Part shown: piece by piece, positions 9,417 to 18,702 of the stretch
Layout: every line of letters begins with the position of its first letter
How positions within the stretch are numbered: the first letter of the stretch is position 1
Assembly: GCA_049366695.1 (NCBI GenBank)
Contig: JBMNCR010000025.1
Location: 1-57,830 of the forward strand
Direction: 5' to 3'
Length of the DNA stretch: 57,830 nucleotides
Source: JBMNCR01 sp049366695
GTDB lineage: Bacteria > Bacillota > Clostridia > Eubacteriales > Alkalibacteraceae
Position numbers and translations under genes: made by a program
Notes under the pieces: model-generated
Told to the model about the DNA's origin: nothing
The model's database searches: none
The model's input: only the letters and a program-made list of their open reading frames with translations

Positions 9417-10283
9417 TTATAAGTTTAGACTTTTTAAATAATTAATAAATTGACTATTTATTCCTTCCATTCTAAGCGCATATTCAACGGTTGCTTGTAG
9501 AAAGCCTAATTTATTTCCAACATCATATCTTTTTCCTTCAAAATCATAAGCATACATTTTTTCTTTTTTTGCCAATTTTTTTAATGCATCTGTTAATTGA
9601 ATTTCTCCTCCAGATCCTTTTCCAGTATGCTCAAGTATTTGAAATATCTCTGGGTTTATAATATATCTACCTAAAATAGCTACATTAGAAGGAGCTTCTT
9701 CAATGGATGGTTTTTCTACTAAGTCATCTACATTATATAGTCTGGAAGAAACCTTTGATCCTGATACTATACCGTATTTACAGACATCTTCCCTATTGAT
9801 TGTTTGTACTCCAAGTATTGACCCTTTTTCTTCATTATATACGTCTATGAGCTGTTTTAACGCTGGTTTACCTTCGTTATATACTATATCATCACCTAAA
9901 AGTACAGCAAATGGTTCATTCCCTACGAAAGTTTTTGCACACAAAACTGCATGCCCTAATCCCTTAGGTTCTTTTTGTCTTACATAATTGATATTCACCA
10001 TTCTAGATATTTCTTGTACTAATTCTAATAGTTCCTTCTTACCTTTTTCCTTTAACTCAAGCTCTAATTCAACTGATTTATCAAAATGGTCTTCAATAGC
10101 TCTTTTACTTCTACCAGTAATAATTAGTATTTCTTCAATACCGGAATCAATAGCTTCCTCTATAATATACTGTATAGTAGGCTTATCTACTACTGGCAGC
10201 ATTTCTTTTGGCATTGCCTTAGTAGCAGGAAGAAACCTAGTGCCTAATCCTGCAGCGGGTATTACAGCTTTACGTACTTTCAA
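9417..10283 (-). CDS. galU: UTP-glucose-1-phosphate uridylyltransferase
   Basis: 288 residues, making UDP-glucose from UTP and glucose-1-phosphate. The signature AGLGTRFLPATKAMPKEMLP occupies residues 11-30 with the catalytic arginine and lysine, and GGEIQLTDAL marks the sugar-binding end. Length and motifs match bacterial GalU closely. The start is TTG, fixed by an AGGAGG site 7 bases upstream. It is the first gene after the terminator at 10399-10434, so it heads the Wzx/Wzy glycan operon and supplies its donor sugar. A 115-base leader with an AT-rich stretch should hold the promoter; no clear -35/-10 pair was found. Confidence 0.95.
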   Translation of the reverse strand: MKVRKAVIPAAGLGTRFLPATKAMPKEMLPVVDKPTIQYIIEEAIDSGIEEILIITGRSKRAIEDHFDKSVELELELKEKGKKELLELVQEISRMVNINYVRQKEPKGLGHAVLCAKTFVGNEPFAVLLGDDIVYNEGKPALKQLIDVYNEEKGSILGVQTINREDVCKYGIVSGSKVSSRLYNVDDLVEKPSIEEAPSNVAILGRYIINPEIFQILEHTGKGSGGEIQLTDALKKLAKKEKMYAYDFEGKRYDVGNKLGFLQATVEYALRMEGINSQFINYLKSLNL

Positions 10284-10398
10284 TTAATCTACCTCCTAGT
10301 AATTTATGTAAATATCTTAGTACATTTTATCATATTAAACTAAGAGTTTCTATTGTACGTACTAATTAATTATACACCTATATTGTTAACTCCATATT

Positions 10399-10434
10399 AA
10401 AAGCCTTAAGAATTATTAAATTCCTAAGGCTTTT
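10399..10434 (-). terminator. Terminator after tarJ
   Basis: AAAAGCCTTA pairs with TAAGGCTTTT across a short loop, with T residues at the 3' side on either strand. It separates the teichoic acid genes from galU, so two transcription units are likely. Confidence 0.7.
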
Positions 10435-10486
10435 AACTGTCATTATAAAATTTTCATTTAACTATTATAGATAATATTTGTATGCT

Positions 10487-11584
10487 TTATTCTTGATTTA
10501 TGTATAAGTAAACCTTTCCCCAATAATCTTTTGATGCAGCAAAATCAAATGCCAGATTTAAATCAGTTAATTCTTTTATATAAAAATGATTATTTAAATT
10601 AAGTATAGATAACATATTTTGAAACTCTTCATCTTTCATATGTTCCAATACAGTTTTATAATTTATCCTACTGCTCCTACTGCTTCCCATAAGTGTTAAC
10701 CCTTTTTCTAATACGTCCCTTGTATTAATGGGAATATCATCCTCACATACCCCCATCAACATTATCATACCACCTGGTTTAACCTTGGTAATAGCAATAT
10801 CTACAGCTTGTGTTATTCCTTTACCCCCTACACATTCAAAAGCTAAAGAAAACCCACTAGGTATTTCATCTTGATTAAGTATGTATATTATAGATTTTTC
10901 AAAGTATTTCAACTTATCTTTATGTTTACCAACTACATGGATATTTTCTTTTGGCAATTTAAATATATGCGACAACACACAATATAATGAATACGCAACT
11001 GCTCCATCTCCAAATATCAACACATTACTTTTAGAATTAAGTTTCTCCACATAAACCGCTTTATAACATGCATTATAGGACACCGTAGTTAATTCAGATA
11101 ATACAGCTATTTCATCTGAGACTTCATCAGGTATCTTTGCTACACACAATGCTGGTTGTACCATTTTGCTTTGGAGCATTCCATCAAAACCACTAGATAA
11201 AAAATGTACATTTTTACAGTGATTTTCAAAATGAATACCATTCTTGCATGCTGCACAACAATCATCGGGAGTAGGATATTTATCCTCGCTATGAATATAC
11301 CCAGGAATATTAGGCACTATTACTACTCGCTCACCTTTTCTATATCCACATTCATTATCCTCATCAATTATACCTATACCTTCATGAAGCAAGGCCATAG
11401 GCAACTTCTTCTTTAACGCTTCTTGTCTTCTATTACCTGTATAATATCTCAAATCTGCTGCACAAATACAACTCAAAGTTGGTCTTACTATAACATCATT
11501 ATCTCTTTTGCAAACTTCTTTCATTACATTTTTAAATGTATACGGTTTTACTAGTTGCATCACTTCTGATATTATTTTATTCAA
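10487..11584 (-). CDS. tarJ: Ribitol-5-phosphate dehydrogenase (TarJ-like, zinc alcohol dehydrogenase family)
   Basis: 365 residues of the medium-chain zinc dehydrogenase family. The N-terminal GroES-like domain has the catalytic-zinc cysteine in SCICAADLRYYTG and the HEG motif in LLHEGIG; the cluster CCAACKNGIHFENHC supplies structural-zinc cysteines. A Rossmann fold follows with VLIFGDGAVAYS. TarJ reduces ribulose-5-phosphate to ribitol-5-phosphate with NADPH. The adjacent tarI, 28 bases upstream, makes the call firm, because the IJ pair together makes CDP-ribitol. The start is TTG behind AAGGAAGG. Alone, the protein could be another polyol dehydrogenase. Confidence 0.85.
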   Translation of the reverse strand: MNKIISEVMQLVKPYTFKNVMKEVCKRDNDVIVRPTLSCICAADLRYYTGNRRQEALKKKLPMALLHEGIGIIDEDNECGYRKGERVVIVPNIPGYIHSEDKYPTPDDCCAACKNGIHFENHCKNVHFLSSGFDGMLQSKMVQPALCVAKIPDEVSDEIAVLSELTTVSYNACYKAVYVEKLNSKSNVLIFGDGAVAYSLYCVLSHIFKLPKENIHVVGKHKDKLKYFEKSIIYILNQDEIPSGFSLAFECVGGKGITQAVDIAITKVKPGGMIMLMGVCEDDIPINTRDVLEKGLTLMGSSRSSRINYKTVLEHMKDEEFQNMLSILNLNNHFYIKELTDLNLAFDFAASKDYWGKVYLYINQE

Positions 11585-11612
11585 TTCTTTTTTCCTTCCT
11601 TTTCGGTTATGG

Positions 11613-12320
11613 TTAGTTCCAATAATTAATCTTTATTCTTGTACTATATATTTTATTAAATAATTCAATATCTTCCTTCGTAGTAAGTTTCTTATTATCA
11701 TAACTACCCAGCACTACTTTAACAGGATATCCTAATCGATATATTAATCTTACATCATCAGTTGTTTCATCAAATTTATCCTGTTTCGCCTTTAAATGAG
11801 CAAATACTATCAGATCGTACTTGAAAGTCTGCGGCATTAATCCGTTATATAATATAGCTCTATCAGGCATTCCTGTAATAAACCCATCCTCCACTTGAAT
11901 CATAGTATCAGTGGTTTTTACTCCCACATCTACAGCTCCATGTTTTACAGCTTCATCTATTGTTTCATTAATTAGTTCTTCATCTATAAACGGCCTTACC
12001 GCTTCATGTATAACTACAATATCAGGATTATAGTCTTTAAGCGCCATTAATCCATTAAATGTTGAGCCTTGTCTAGATTCACCACCTTTTACAATGTCTA
12101 TATCTTTATTTATATTGTATTTCTCTATTAATTCATAAGTATAATCTATATAGTCTTGGTTCATTACAATCACTATGTTATCAATTCTTTTACACTTCTC
12201 TATCACTTTCAATGTATGAATAATTACCGGTATACCGTCAAATTCCATAAATTGCTTAGGTAACTCTCCACCCATTCTCAAACCTTTTCCTGCGGATAAT
12301 AAGATACAAGAAGTTTTCAT
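11613..12320 (-). CDS. tarI: Ribitol-5-phosphate cytidylyltransferase (TarI-like)
   Basis: 235 residues of the IspD/TarI nucleotidyltransferase family. Residues 9-23 (SAGKGLRMGGELPKQ) form the CTP-binding loop; GGESRQGSTFNGL, HEAVRPFID and ETTDDVRLIYRLG are the other family motifs. The family includes IspD, but pairing with tarJ and with three CDP-polyol phosphotransferases upstream favours TarI, which makes CDP-ribitol from CTP and ribitol-5-phosphate. It begins at an ATG behind AAAGGAGATG. A hairpin terminator lies between it and the upstream gene, so its expression may be uncoupled or attenuated. Confidence 0.86.
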   Translation of the reverse strand: MKTSCILLSAGKGLRMGGELPKQFMEFDGIPVIIHTLKVIEKCKRIDNIVIVMNQDYIDYTYELIEKYNINKDIDIVKGGESRQGSTFNGLMALKDYNPDIVVIHEAVRPFIDEELINETIDEAVKHGAVDVGVKTTDTMIQVEDGFITGMPDRAILYNGLMPQTFKYDLIVFAHLKAKQDKFDETTDDVRLIYRLGYPVKVVLGSYDNKKLTTKEDIELFNKIYSTRIKINYWN

Positions 12321-12342
12321 TTACTGTTTCATCTCCTTTAAT

Positions 12343-12388
12343 AAAAAAACTATGTAAAAATTTCATAATGCCATTTTAACATAGTTTT
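12343..12388 (-). terminator. Terminator/attenuator between the phosphotransferase and tarI
   Basis: AAAACTATGT and ACATAGTTTT pair over a 26-base loop, and the stem can extend by four A-T pairs past a mismatch. Seven T residues follow on the minus strand, just before the tarI ribosome site. Confidence 0.6.
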
Positions 12389-12402
12389 AACATTAATTAA
12401 AC

Positions 12403-13700
12403 TTATTTATCGGATAATATACTAGCTATAAATCTTTCGCTTGATTTTCCATCCATATAATCGAAATTTTCTTCTGCAAATTTTTTTATATCATACGTTT
12501 CATGTTTTTTTGTTTTGATGACATTTATCAATTCTTCTTGCGTCTTTACAATAGGTCCTGGTACAAACTCCTCGTATTCACAATAAAACTGATTAAATTT
12601 TTTATATTCATCGATATCATATGCGTAAAAAATCATAGGTTTATTAAGTAGCGCAAATTCGTATATTCCTGATGAATAATNNNNNNNNNNNNNNNNNNNN
12701 NNNNNNNNNNNNNNNNNNNNNNNNNNNNNNNNNNNNNNNNNNNNNNNNNNNNNNNNNNNNNNNNNNNNNNNNNNNNNNNNTAAAAAATCATAGGTTTATT
12801 AAGTAGCGCAAATTCGTATATTCCTGATGAATAATCAGTTATTAACATATCTGCAACAGTAAACAAAGAGTTAAGTGAATATTTATTCCATATTAGAATC
12901 ATAAACTCTTTATCGTATAATATGGAATCTTTTATTTCTACGTGCGGATGAGATTTAATAATTAAAAAATATTCCGGATATAATTCTTTTTTTAATTTAT
13001 CGATATCCAATGGAAATCCAATATATTTATCTCTTCCTCTACCTCTAAATGTAGGTGCATATAAGATTATTTTTTTATCCTTAAATTGAGGAAAATCTGC
13101 ATAAATTTCATTTCTTTCTTTTTCTAATTTTTCTTTGTTAAAAAAGAAATCCGTTCTTGGTACTCCTATAGGTAAAATTTCCTCTTTATTCATGCCAAAA
13201 GCTTGTGCATAATGTAATATGTGATTTTTTGAGCTTGTTATTGCAATATCATAATTTTTATGTAAAAACTTTACTTCATTTCCCTTAATACCATCTTTTA
13301 AATAAATTGTACTCAGCCCAAATTTTTTAAAAGCCCCGCAAGCATGCCAAGTTTGAATTACTTTTGTTTTTTTCCTATGTTTGATTATATGAACAGGTAA
13401 ATAAGCATTATCTAATATTAAATATCTTGCAGTTGCAAAATGATAGGTACGAAGTACTAATAAAAAAAAATACTTTACTTTGGCTATAAAACTATATCCA
13501 TATTTATCGTATAATAATACACATTTGTAATCTAATCCCTGATTTAGTATTTCATCATAAATATATTTGATATTCCCTTGTATTGTGTCATTCCTAGGAG
13601 AAGCAAAAACTATCTTCTTCTTATTTACTGGAAAAATACAAAACAATAAATACATTATATTTAAAACAATTCTTACTAATAATAATTCTAGTTTATTCAT
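12403..13700 (-). CDS. CDP-polyol phosphotransferase, TarB/TarF size, interrupted by a false gap
   Basis: A CDP-glycerol/ribitol phosphotransferase of the TagB/TagF/TarL family that transfers a polyol phosphate to the lipid-linked teichoic acid chain. The N-terminal part (VFASPRNDTIQGNIKYIYDE, WHACGAFKKFG, YAPTFRGRGRD, TDYSSGIYEFALL) and the C-terminal part (FYAYDIDEYKKF, EFVPG, GKSSERF) lie either side of the 100-N run. The two sides share a 55-base exact overlap. Removing the Ns and one copy leaves 1143 bases, an open frame of 380 residues, and the join KPMIF-YAYD matches the sister gene's KPMFFYAPD. The gene is therefore intact. The start at 13700 is preferred over the GTG at 13709, which lies inside the ribosome site. 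Confidence 0.85.
12681..12780. other. Scaffold gap of 100 N with overlapping flanks
   Basis: The 55 bases before the gap (12626-12680) are repeated exactly after it (12781-12835). A 55-base overlap is what two contigs that share a k-mer-length end would show, so the true gap size is negative and no sequence is missing. Confidence 0.9.
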
Positions 13701-13711
13701 TAATATCACCT

Positions 13712-14851
13712 TTAAGATTTCAATAGTATTTTGATAAAACGTTGGGATGATTTTTCATCTTTATAATCAAAAAAATAATCCTTAAAATCCTTAATAACTT
13801 TTAAATCATACTCCGCATTTTGTATTGAAATTATTAAATCATTGGTACTCTTTATTATCTTTCCAGGTACAAAATCTTCATAGTCAAAATAAAAATCTCT
13901 TTCCTTAATGTATTCAACTAAATCGGGTGCATAAAAAAACATAGGTTTTTCTAACAAAGCATATTCGAATATAACAGAAGAATAATCGGATATTAAAACA
14001 TCACTTATTAACATTAACTCGTTAATATCATCATAATCAGATAAATCTACAATAAAATCTTTCAAATTATCATCAAAAATATCACTCTTTTTTACAAAGG
14101 GATGTAGTTTCAGTATCATTACATATTCATCTTTTAATTTTTTATACATACTAACAAAATCTAGTAATTGTTTATTATCTGCAAGAAACTTACTATTCCC
14201 TCTAAAAGTGGGAGCATACAATATAATCTTTTTATCTTTAAGAATAGGATACTTCTCATAAAGACATTTTGTGATATGAGCTTTTTTTGTTTCATTAAAA
14301 AAAATATCCGTTCTTGGTATTCCAATAGATATTATTTTTTTTATATCCATATTAAAGGCTTCTGCATATATTTTTGAAACATTTTTAGTACTCACCAATA
14401 CATAATCATAATTTGAATGTATTTTCACATTTTTAGCAAATGATTCTGTAGCTCCAAAACTTTTATCTAATACGCTAAACCCAAATTTTTTAAAAGCTCC
14501 ACAAGCATGCCATACCTGTATTATAGTCGTTTCCTCTTTGGGTGCAATTATATATATGGGATAATAATAATCATCAACAATAAAAAATTTGCTAGTTGCT
14601 AAATGATATGCTCCTTTGATCATCTGAAATAAGTACAATAATTTACCATTAAAAGTATTTTTTGTATCATGTAATAATAGTACAGTTTTATAGTTATAAT
14701 CTTGTGATTTTAATTCTTCATAAATATATTTCATATTTCCTTGTAGTATTATTGAACTATTACTTGCAAGAACTACTTTATTTTGTATGGGTAAAATACA
14801 AAACATCCTATAAAACATATTTACAATTATTTTTCTTATTTTATTGATCAA
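13712..14851 (-). CDS. CDP-polyol phosphotransferase, TarB/TarF size
   Basis: 379 residues, same family as both neighbours. Ordered motifs are VVLASNSSIILQGNMKYIYE, VDDYYYPIYI, WHACGAFKKFGFS, GIPRTDIFF, LYAPTFRGNSK, LKLHPF, SDYSSVIFEYALLEKP and DYEDFVPGKI, covering the catalytic histidines and the CDP-binding end. Its length equals TagB/TarB and TarF, which add one or two glycerol phosphates to start the chain, not TarL. It begins at a TTG behind GGGAG and overlaps the larger upstream paralogue by 4 bases. The order of action and the polyol used are inferred only from length and context. Confidence 0.85.
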   Translation of the reverse strand: MINKIRKIIVNMFYRMFCILPIQNKVVLASNSSIILQGNMKYIYEELKSQDYNYKTVLLLHDTKNTFNGKLLYLFQMIKGAYHLATSKFFIVDDYYYPIYIIAPKEETTIIQVWHACGAFKKFGFSVLDKSFGATESFAKNVKIHSNYDYVLVSTKNVSKIYAEAFNMDIKKIISIGIPRTDIFFNETKKAHITKCLYEKYPILKDKKIILYAPTFRGNSKFLADNKQLLDFVSMYKKLKDEYVMILKLHPFVKKSDIFDDNLKDFIVDLSDYDDINELMLISDVLISDYSSVIFEYALLEKPMFFYAPDLVEYIKERDFYFDYEDFVPGKIIKSTNDLIISIQNAEYDLKVIKDFKDYFFDYKDEKSSQRFIKILLKS

Positions 14852-16470
14852 TTATCTCCCTCTTTTTTTCCAAAGACTAGATCTATTACTCGATCAGTAG
14901 ACTTTCCGTCAGTATGCTCAAAGAACTTATCTCTAAATTTTTTCACTTTATCTAATTCAAAGTCTTCATACTTTATTGAATGTATTACTTCATCAAATGT
15001 TCTACATATTTTCCCAGGCACAAAATTCTCATATTCGTAATAGAAATCTCTTTTAGATATGTAATCTTCTAAATCATATGCAAAAAATATCATAGGTCTA
15101 TTCAATAATGAGAACTCAAAACAAGTTGATGAATAATCAGTTATCAAAATATCTGTAATAAATAACAAATCATTAATTTCTCTATATGAAGACATATCAA
15201 TAAATTTGTCTTTATATTGTTCAGGTATTTCTAGTTGATTTCTCACTAAGAAATGGATCTTAAATATTACACAATATTCTTCTCCACATATTTCATATAA
15301 TTTATCAAAATCAATCATATTATAATCATAATATGCATTCTTTGGACCACTCCCTCGGAAAGTAGGTGCAAAAGTAATGATTTTTTTATTTTTTAACATT
15401 GGATAAGTTTTATATAACTGTTGTTTCACATTACTCTTATATTCTTCATTAAAAAATATATCAGTCCTAGGTATTCCTGTAGCAAACACCTTATCTTCCG
15501 TCATTCCAAACCCTTCAGCATAATATTTAGCTACTTCTTTAGAACTTACTATAGCTTTTGTATATACTCTATGATTAGGAGAAAACGGATTAGGTCCACC
15601 TACTTTTCCTATCCTACTATACCCAAATGTCTTAAATGCTCCTACTGCATGCCATAATTGTATCAATTGTTTATTATTTTGAAATTTCAAAAAATTTATC
15701 ATTGGATAATAATCATCGAAAAAAACATATTTTGAAATAGCAAGATAATATGGCAATTTAAACTTATCAGGAATTTTTCTATATATGTTATTGGTTTTTT
15801 TAAAAACAAATCTGCATTTAAGATCCATATCTCTTTCTAATATTTCTTCATAAATATCTTTCATATTCCCACTTAGTTCACTTCTTGTATCTGAAGCAAA
15901 TAATACATGATTCGACTTTTGTTTGAATATTTTATAAAAGATATGGTATGTAAATCTGTATATTTTTTTTCTTAATTTTTTTTTCAATAATTTATATGAA
16001 AATCTCTTTTTTCTTTTCTTTACTTTATAATCAATTATGTCTATACACAGATTATTATATCTACTCTCAAAAGATGGATAAATTACATAACGATTTTTCC
16101 CGTATTTATACCTATTAGCAAAGTTTTTTTCTTTACTACCATTATTATAAAAAAGAAATAAATCTGAAGTTTCATTATTCTCAACAATTCTTAATAAAAT
16201 ATCCCACATCCCATTTTCTAAAGGATATCCGCCATTTATTATCATCATATTAATCTTGACTTTAAACTTGTTATCAATAATATCCACTGCTATGGCCAGC
16301 TCTTTTTTGCTTTTTTTACATTTAAGTACTAAGTACCCCTCTAAGTCGTTAGTTTCATTCTTTTCTAAAAAACCTTCTACTATCAAATTAATTCTTTCCC
16401 ATTTCATATCCTTTACGAAACAGTTAATATTTTGCATATTCTTATTATCATCTACGTCGAATAGTACCAT
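14848..16470 (-). CDS. CDP-ribitol ribitolphosphotransferase-like polymerase (TarL size)
   Basis: About 540 residues. The C-terminal two-thirds is the phosphotransferase domain (VLFASDTRSELSGNMKDIYE, WHAVGAFKTFGYS, TGIPRTDIFF, FAPTFRGSG, ITDYSSTCFEFSLLNRP, ENFVPGKI). An extra N-terminal domain of about 170 residues, mostly beta strands, precedes a very basic stretch near residues 150-180. TarL/TarK polymerases of Staphylococcus have about this length and an N-terminal extension, and tarIJ are next door, so chain elongation with ribitol phosphate is the likely role. The ATG at 16470, 6 bases after GAGGTG, is preferred to the GTG at 16479, which lies within that site. Confidence 0.75.
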   Translation of the reverse strand: MVLFDVDDNKNMQNINCFVKDMKWERINLIVEGFLEKNETNDLEGYLVLKCKKSKKELAIAVDIIDNKFKVKINMMIINGGYPLENGMWDILLRIVENNETSDLFLFYNNGSKEKNFANRYKYGKNRYVIYPSFESRYNNLCIDIIDYKVKKRKKRFSYKLLKKKLRKKIYRFTYHIFYKIFKQKSNHVLFASDTRSELSGNMKDIYEEILERDMDLKCRFVFKKTNNIYRKIPDKFKLPYYLAISKYVFFDDYYPMINFLKFQNNKQLIQLWHAVGAFKTFGYSRIGKVGGPNPFSPNHRVYTKAIVSSKEVAKYYAEGFGMTEDKVFATGIPRTDIFFNEEYKSNVKQQLYKTYPMLKNKKIITFAPTFRGSGPKNAYYDYNMIDFDKLYEICGEEYCVIFKIHFLVRNQLEIPEQYKDKFIDMSSYREINDLLFITDILITDYSSTCFEFSLLNRPMIFFAYDLEDYISKRDFYYEYENFVPGKICRTFDEVIHSIKYEDFELDKVKKFRDKFFEHTDGKSTDRVIDLVFGKKEGDN

Positions 16471-16481
16471 TATAATCACCT

Positions 16482-17693
16482 CTAGTAATTCTTGTATTTA
16501 TTATCTATATAGCATATACCTGTACCATTAAATTCTCCAATATCTATAAAGAAGGGTTTTTTATTTGAATAGCCTATATGCATGGCAGCAGCATCATCTC
16601 TTAATTCTCCAGATAAATGATATTTACCAGGCAATAACTTTAAATCTGATAATGTAACTTTTAATTCGTGTTTTCCTAATTCATTATTTATTAAATGTTC
16701 TTTTGATCTTTTATCGCTACTAAATATTTCTCTTTTCTCTGCATCCCTAATTGTAAAACACCACTTCAACCCCTTCATAGGCCGTTTTATTTCATATTCA
16801 AATTGATATATTATATCTTCCTGAAAATTAAAATGATTAGTTTCTTTTCCTAAGCTGTTAAAAAACTTAAAATTCTTACATCGTATTATCTGATTTTTAC
16901 TCATTATTGGAATATTCTTATTATTAATTATTGCTTGCTTTTTTTTCCTTTCTTTTTCTTTCGCTCTTTCTTCCTTTAAAAAATTATCATACTGTAGCAT
17001 TATTTCTCCAGTATCGCCATAACTTATTAATTCACCATCTTTTATCCACATGCACTTATCACAAAACGCCTTCACTGTAAATAATGAATGACTGACAAAC
17101 AATATGGTTTTACCTTGATTTTTAAACTCCTCCATCTTTTCAATGCATTTTAATTTAAATACATCATCCCCTACTGATAATACTTCATCTACTATTAATA
17201 TATCAGGCTCTACATTAACAGAGATTGCAAACCCAAGCCTCGATTTCATTCCACTTGAATAAGTCCTTACAGGCTGATAAATATGATCACCTATATCAGC
17301 AAAATCGATAATTTTATTAATTTGCTTTTCCATTTCCTTTTTTTGTATTCCCATAGTAAGAGCTTTTAAGTAGATATTCTCTATTCCTGTCAGTTCTGAA
17401 TCAAATCCAGATGTTAATTCTAATAATGCAGAGATTTTACCATTGATATCTATAGATCCACTTGAAGGAGTGGTTACACCAGTTATAATTTTCAATAAAG
17501 TTGATTTGCCAGCACCATTTTTACCTAAAACACCAATGGCTGTTCCCTTCGGGATATCAATAGTTATATCTTTTAATGCATAAAATTTGTCATATTTTAA
17601 TTTTTTGTTAAAAATATTTTTAACTCTATGCCAAGGTTTTTTATATATTTTGTATATTTTAGTTAAATTTTTTATTTCAATGCTATTATTCAT
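16482..17693 (-). CDS. tagH: Teichoic acid ABC exporter ATPase (TagH/Wzt-like)
   Basis: 403 residues. The ATPase half has Walker A GKNGAGKST at 58-66, the signature YSSGMKSRLGFA from 145, Walker B ILIVDE at 165-170 and the switch VSHS. A charged linker (KEERAKEKERKKKQ) near 240-255 leads to a C-terminal domain of about 145 residues that resembles the Wzt C-terminal beta-sandwich, which in O-antigen exporters recognises the finished glycan. The gene lies 11 bases after tagG and 11 bases before the TarL-like gene. It pairs with TagG to export the undecaprenyl-linked teichoic acid. The Wzt-like tail suggests length or end recognition. Confidence 0.88.
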   Translation of the reverse strand: MNNSIEIKNLTKIYKIYKKPWHRVKNIFNKKLKYDKFYALKDITIDIPKGTAIGVLGKNGAGKSTLLKIITGVTTPSSGSIDINGKISALLELTSGFDSELTGIENIYLKALTMGIQKKEMEKQINKIIDFADIGDHIYQPVRTYSSGMKSRLGFAISVNVEPDILIVDEVLSVGDDVFKLKCIEKMEEFKNQGKTILFVSHSLFTVKAFCDKCMWIKDGELISYGDTGEIMLQYDNFLKEERAKEKERKKKQAIINNKNIPIMSKNQIIRCKNFKFFNSLGKETNHFNFQEDIIYQFEYEIKRPMKGLKWCFTIRDAEKREIFSSDKRSKEHLINNELGKHELKVTLSDLKLLPGKYHLSGELRDDAAAMHIGYSNKKPFFIDIGEFNGTGICYIDNKYKNY

Positions 17694-17704
17694 TTTTTAC
17701 ACCT

Positions 17705-18526
17705 CTACAGTATATCTGAAAACTCGTCTTTTAATCTGTTGAATACAAACGATCCTAATAATGCTAAAACTATCATTACTCCCCAAAAATATAATGTGTA
17801 ATTGATATTTTCAAAAAACCATTCTTTATTAAAAAATATATCTCGGTATCCCTTAACAAAATAATAAATGGGATTTAGCATGATAATATAATTTAAAGGT
17901 TTTTGAAGATTCTCTAAAGACCATATTATTGGAGTCATCCAAAACAGCATCGTTGTAATGGATTTTAGTAAATGTTCAAAATCTCTACTTACAACTACTA
18001 AAGCAGAAGTAAGCCATGATGTTAGTGTCATAAACAAGAAAATACAAGCTAAGTAATAAAACAATTGTAAATAATACACATCTGGTGGATGCCCACTTAT
18101 CATAAAAATAATTATTGTAATAACAACCATGGCTATGTGTACATATAATTGTGACAAAACCCTGAATGTAGGAATTGTAGATATAGGATAAACCATTTTG
18201 GTAATCAGGTGTTTATTCTGTCGCAAAGAAGTTCCGCCATAAATCAACGTCTCTGAAATATAAAACCAAGGTATAATTCCTGATATTAACCAAAGTATAA
18301 AAGGCCCACCTACATCCTTATTCCCTCTAATTCCCACTTCTATAGCAAACCAATATACAAAAATAAACAGCATTGGTTTTACAAGTGCCCAAATAACTCC
18401 TAAAGCAGCACCGCTATATTTTTTATCCAGTTCTTTTATGGACATCTCATAAGTTCTTTTAATATTTTTGAAATTTTCCTTGATAATAATCCAAGGATTT
18501 TTTAAAAATGAAATCATGTTTTTCAC
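17705..18526 (-). CDS. tagG: Teichoic acid ABC exporter permease (TagG-like, ABC-2)
   Basis: 273 residues with six predicted membrane helices and a cytoplasmic amphipathic N-terminus (NPWIIIKENFKNIKRTYEMS). LDKKYSGAALGVIWALVKP is the signature of Wzm/TagG permeases of the ABC-2 class. It forms the channel for the TagH ATPase encoded just downstream. AAAGGTG precedes the ATG by 6 bases. The 5' leader is unusual: a 166-base palindromic repeat ends 11 bases upstream of the start codon, so it would be transcribed as part of the leader. Confidence 0.9.
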   Translation of the reverse strand: MKNMISFLKNPWIIIKENFKNIKRTYEMSIKELDKKYSGAALGVIWALVKPMLFIFVYWFAIEVGIRGNKDVGGPFILWLISGIIPWFYISETLIYGGTSLRQNKHLITKMVYPISTIPTFRVLSQLYVHIAMVVITIIIFMISGHPPDVYYLQLFYYLACIFLFMTLTSWLTSALVVVSRDFEHLLKSITTMLFWMTPIIWSLENLQKPLNYIIMLNPIYYFVKGYRDIFFNKEWFFENINYTLYFWGVMIVLALLGSFVFNRLKDEFSDIL

Positions 18527-18536
18527 CTTTCTATTC

Positions 18537-18702
18537 TAAGGTAAAGAGTATATCTAAACTTCTTGGCCCTCATGGTAATGCATTTTCGTATTTTAAGCGA
18601 AGCAGTATGACGGCATGTCCTTTCAACTGCCTAGGACGGATAACAAAGTAAAATGCGAAAAGGCGTAGCAGTAGGCGAATTCGGATATACATCATTACCT
18701 TA
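18537..18702. repeat. MITE-like palindromic element, copy A
   Basis: Ends are imperfect inverted repeats of about 25 bases: TAAGGTAAAGAGTATATC at the left and the complement of GATATACATCATTACCTTA at the right. An inner pair, GCATTTTCGTATTTTA against TAAAATGCGAAAAGGC, matches at 14 of 16 positions. No open reading frame is present. A related but shorter copy is at 37256. TA at both ends fits insertion at a TA dinucleotide, as for IS630/Tc1-type elements (inference). Confidence 0.7.

Noticed and set aside
12403..13700. Two truncated phosphotransferase genes split by the gap
   Set aside because: The duplicated 55-base flanks and the exact frame after merging show one intact gene.
18537..18702. 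Riboswitch or T-box in the tagG leader
   Set aside because: A related copy lies at an unrelated gene and the ends are inverted repeats, so a mobile repeat fits better.
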